From CAZXNF01 sp050741255 (GTDB lineage Bacteria; Pseudomonadota; Gammaproteobacteria; Burkholderiales; SG8-41): a DNA stretch of 5,604 nt. Below are positions 5,586 through 5,604 of this stretch, in pieces. A program made the position numbers and the translations under genes. The stretch's first letter is position 1; each line of letters opens with the position of its first letter. The stretch covers positions 1-5,604 of the forward strand of contig JBOIEQ010000211.1 in assembly GCA_050741255.1 (NCBI GenBank), written 5' to 3'. The notes beneath the pieces are model-generated. The model was not told the DNA's origin, searched no databases, and was given only the letters and a program-made list of their open reading frames with translations.

Positions 5586-5604
5586 GGCGCGAGCGGCTCC
5601 TAGC

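Larger units (their letters stand above)
5391..5602 (-). mobile_element. MITE-like repeat, right copy (inverted)
   Basis: This is the reverse-complement copy of the repeat at 1-212, with the same length, no gaps and 191 of 212 positions identical by hand count. It starts with TAGAGCC at 5391 and ends with GGCTCCTA at 5602, so TA borders both ends. Similarity to the left copy ends exactly at these points. Differences are spread over the outer three quarters, while the 47 bases nearest the genes (5391-5437) are identical. No transposase is encoded. The element lies 19 bp after the stop of the LivJ-like gene. Confidence 0.75.

Noticed and set aside
1..5604. CRISPR array, tRNA or rRNA, toxin-antitoxin or phage-defence genes.
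   Set aside because: No regularly spaced direct repeats, no tRNA-like cloverleaf and no such protein motifs were seen on either strand.

Overview
This GC-rich window carries five full-length genes between two inverted copies of one 212-bp repeat. The content suggests a betaproteobacterium of the order Burkholderiales. A Bug/TctC-type solute receptor is paired with an enzyme gene, there are several solute-binding proteins without transporters, and codon use is strongly G/C-ending. The order is an inference from gene content; no rRNA or tRNA is present to confirm it.

Layout. 1-212: left repeat, MITE-like. 241-2249 (+): a probable two-gene operon encoding a periplasmic Bug receptor and a zinc-less NADPH:quinone oxidoreductase of the MDR superfamily. 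2262-3167 (-): a predicted outer-membrane beta-barrel protein of unknown function, convergent with the oxidoreductase across 12 bp. 3263-3982 (-): a ModA-like solute-binding-fold protein with no visible signal peptide. 3983-4180: a divergent intergenic region with a palindromic, operator-like site at 4080-4102. 4181-5371 (+): a LivJ-type lipoprotein binding protein. 5391-5602: right repeat, in the opposite orientation.

How the genes may work together. Three of the five genes belong to three different solute-binding families, yet no permease, ATPase or regulator gene lies in the window. They are either orphan receptors serving transporters elsewhere or receptors used for sensing. The outer-membrane barrel could act at the entry step, but nothing in the sequence shows this.

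The most distinctive signal is the pair of end repeats. By hand alignment they are the same length (212 bp), align without gaps at 191/212 positions, and stop sharply at TA on both sides. Each contains a long imperfect palindrome and a smaller hairpin in which one base pair has changed on both sides between the copies. They look like non-autonomous, transposase-less elements. Whether they form the ends of one mobile 5.6-kb unit or are two independent insertions cannot be settled here. The 10% divergence and the TA at each inner edge favour independent insertion.
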